Assembly: GCA_964414185.1 (NCBI GenBank)
Contig: CAYPVK010000012.1
Location: 1-42,272 of the forward strand
Direction: 5' to 3'
Length of the DNA stretch: 42,272 nt
Source of the DNA: UBA7488 sp964414185
GTDB taxonomy: Bacteria; Pseudomonadota; Alphaproteobacteria; CAAHEQ01; UBA3637
In this document: positions 41,599 to 42,272 of the stretch, in pieces
How the letters are laid out: every line of letters begins with the position of its first letter
Position numbering within the stretch: the first letter of the stretch is position 1
The notes under the pieces: model-generated
What the model was told of the DNA's origin: nothing
Database searches by the model: none
The model's input: the letters and a program-made list of their open reading frames with translations, nothing else
Made by a program: the position numbers and the translations under genes

Positions 41599-41628
41599 AC
41601 AAATCGAATCCTGTCGAACAACTCAATG

Positions 41629-41657
41629 GAAAACCGCCCTTTTTCGGGGGCGGTTTT
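41629..41657 (+). terminator. Terminator of the two-gene membrane-protein operon
   Basis: AAAACCGCCC pairs with GGGGCGGTTTT and is followed by a short T-rich stretch. It may also serve the converging glycosyltransferase gene. Confidence 0.85.
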
Positions 41658-41691
41658 ATAATAAAGCCAAGATATTTAACCGTATCTTTTG

Positions 41692-42272
41692 TTATTTTTG
41701 TTCCGATACGCAATTATCATATCTTTTCATAAAATGCCGTATGGCATCTTCGGTAAGGTAAGGCCGTTCCTCGATATGATTTTTCATCGCGTCCAATATG
41801 GCACATTTTTGGGATTGAGACAACCAACCCCTGAAAGAATCCGTATTGATAAAATTTGATAAACTATGCTTTAAAAAAAGATTATAAGAATATATTTGCA
41901 TAGGGTAGTAATTTTCTTTTTTAGAAGAAAGCCCTCTGTAAACCAATTCGGCGGGTAATGTGACGATTTTGCCGCCTTTCAGGATTATTTCATGCCAAAA
42001 CGGCGTGTCTTCGGCATCGGGATAACGTTCATCATAACGGATTTGAAACGTATCCAAAAATTTTTTGCGTATCATGGCCGTCGGATGAAAAATGGGAACG
42101 CGAAAATAAGAAATAATCGCGTTGTCCGATATATCATATTCGGTCGGTTCGTAAGGCGGCAGAGATTCGGGAGTTATGCTTTGCCCGGTAAACAGCGTTT
42201 TTTTGAAACTGCCGCAAACCGTAATATTTGGATTATTTTCCATGAAATCGACTTGGTAAGCCAACCTGTCGG
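41692..42272 (-). CDS. Family 2 glycosyltransferase, C-terminal part (cut by the window edge)
   Basis: The open frame continues past the right edge, so the N-terminal nucleotide-sugar-binding half is missing. The visible 193 residues begin DRLAYQVDFMENNPNITVCG, the usual segment after the DxD motif. The acceptor-side motif PDAEDTPFWHEIILKGGKI follows, which corresponds to the ED-motif of GT2 enzymes. A helical tail follows. It resembles the broken glycosyltransferase at 25568. It probably adds sugars to surface polysaccharide or to glycoproteins. Confidence 0.85.
   Translation of the reverse strand, partial: DRLAYQVDFMENNPNITVCGSFKKTLFTGQSITPESLPPYEPTEYDISDNAIISYFRVPIFHPTAMIRKKFLDTFQIRYDERYPDAEDTPFWHEIILKGGKIVTLPAELVYRGLSSKKENYYPMQIYSYNLFLKHSLSNFINTDSFRGWLSQSQKCAILDAMKNHIEERPYLTEDAIRHFMKRYDNCVSEQK

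Noticed and set aside
1..42272. CRISPR array, insertion sequence or prophage
   Set aside because: No regularly spaced repeats, transposase, integrase or phage structural genes were found on either strand.

Overview
The window looks like a chromosomal segment of an uncultured, host-associated (probably gut) alphaproteobacterium. Four things point that way. The F0 ATP synthase operon is separate from F1 and carries the split b/b' subunits (atpI-atpB-atpE-atpF'-atpF). An RpoH-type sigma factor and a groESL operon with an alphaproteobacterial-style heat-shock promoter are both present. There is an M16 processing-peptidase homologue. Finally, several surface proteins share a pilin-like N-terminus (GRSMVEMLGVLAIIGVLS) that I associate, from memory only, with gut alphaproteobacterial metagenome bins of the RF32/Azospirillum CAG:239 kind. 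I see no tRNA, rRNA, CRISPR array, insertion sequence or prophage.

Layout. 1-540 is mostly decayed sequence. 541-6000 holds an XRE regulator, a 745-residue pilin-anchored cysteine-rich repeat protein behind a G11 tract, radC-map, a 30-codon membrane peptide with a self-pairing leader, and a small strongly terminated pilin-like gene. 6134-9063 has rpoH and two tandem secreted paralogues. 9260-13001 has an ADP-forming acyl-CoA synthetase, a second XRE regulator and a broken outer-membrane barrel gene preceded by a 1-2-3-4 attenuator-like leader. 13096-18149 is the F0 operon with an unknown passenger gene, a DsbA-like protein and a Bax-inhibitor-1 protein. 18258-25431 has a giant AsmA protein, a TrkH potassium channel subunit, a TatD nuclease and TcdA. 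25568-32788 has a glycosyltransferase broken at two T8 tracts, a flavin oxidoreductase, a HATPase-receiver-PP2C signalling protein, rsmE and a secreted protein. 32921-38427 has an M16 protease, rnhB, a MORN-type repeat protein and groEL/groES. 38592-42272 has a second pilin-like/cysteine-rich operon, a two-gene membrane/small-protein operon and a truncated glycosyltransferase.

How the genes connect. The most distinctive theme is a cell-surface system: three proteins with class III (pilin-type) leaders, two large cysteine-rich partners or fusions, and a periplasmic DsbA-like oxidoreductase that could make their disulfides. Switching features recur: a G11 tract next to a promoter, two T8 frameshifts in one glycosyltransferase, and an alternative-pairing leader before an outer-membrane protein. 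A separate theme is a small insertion-like duplication. In front of both atpB and groEL the ribosome-binding site and start region are present twice, about 113-115 bp apart, with a related GCGTT(A/G)TTAGCG core between the copies. In front of atpB this creates a 38-codon ORF that ends on the atpB start codon.

All calls are from reading the sequence. Family assignments rest on visible motifs, and no search or folding program was run.
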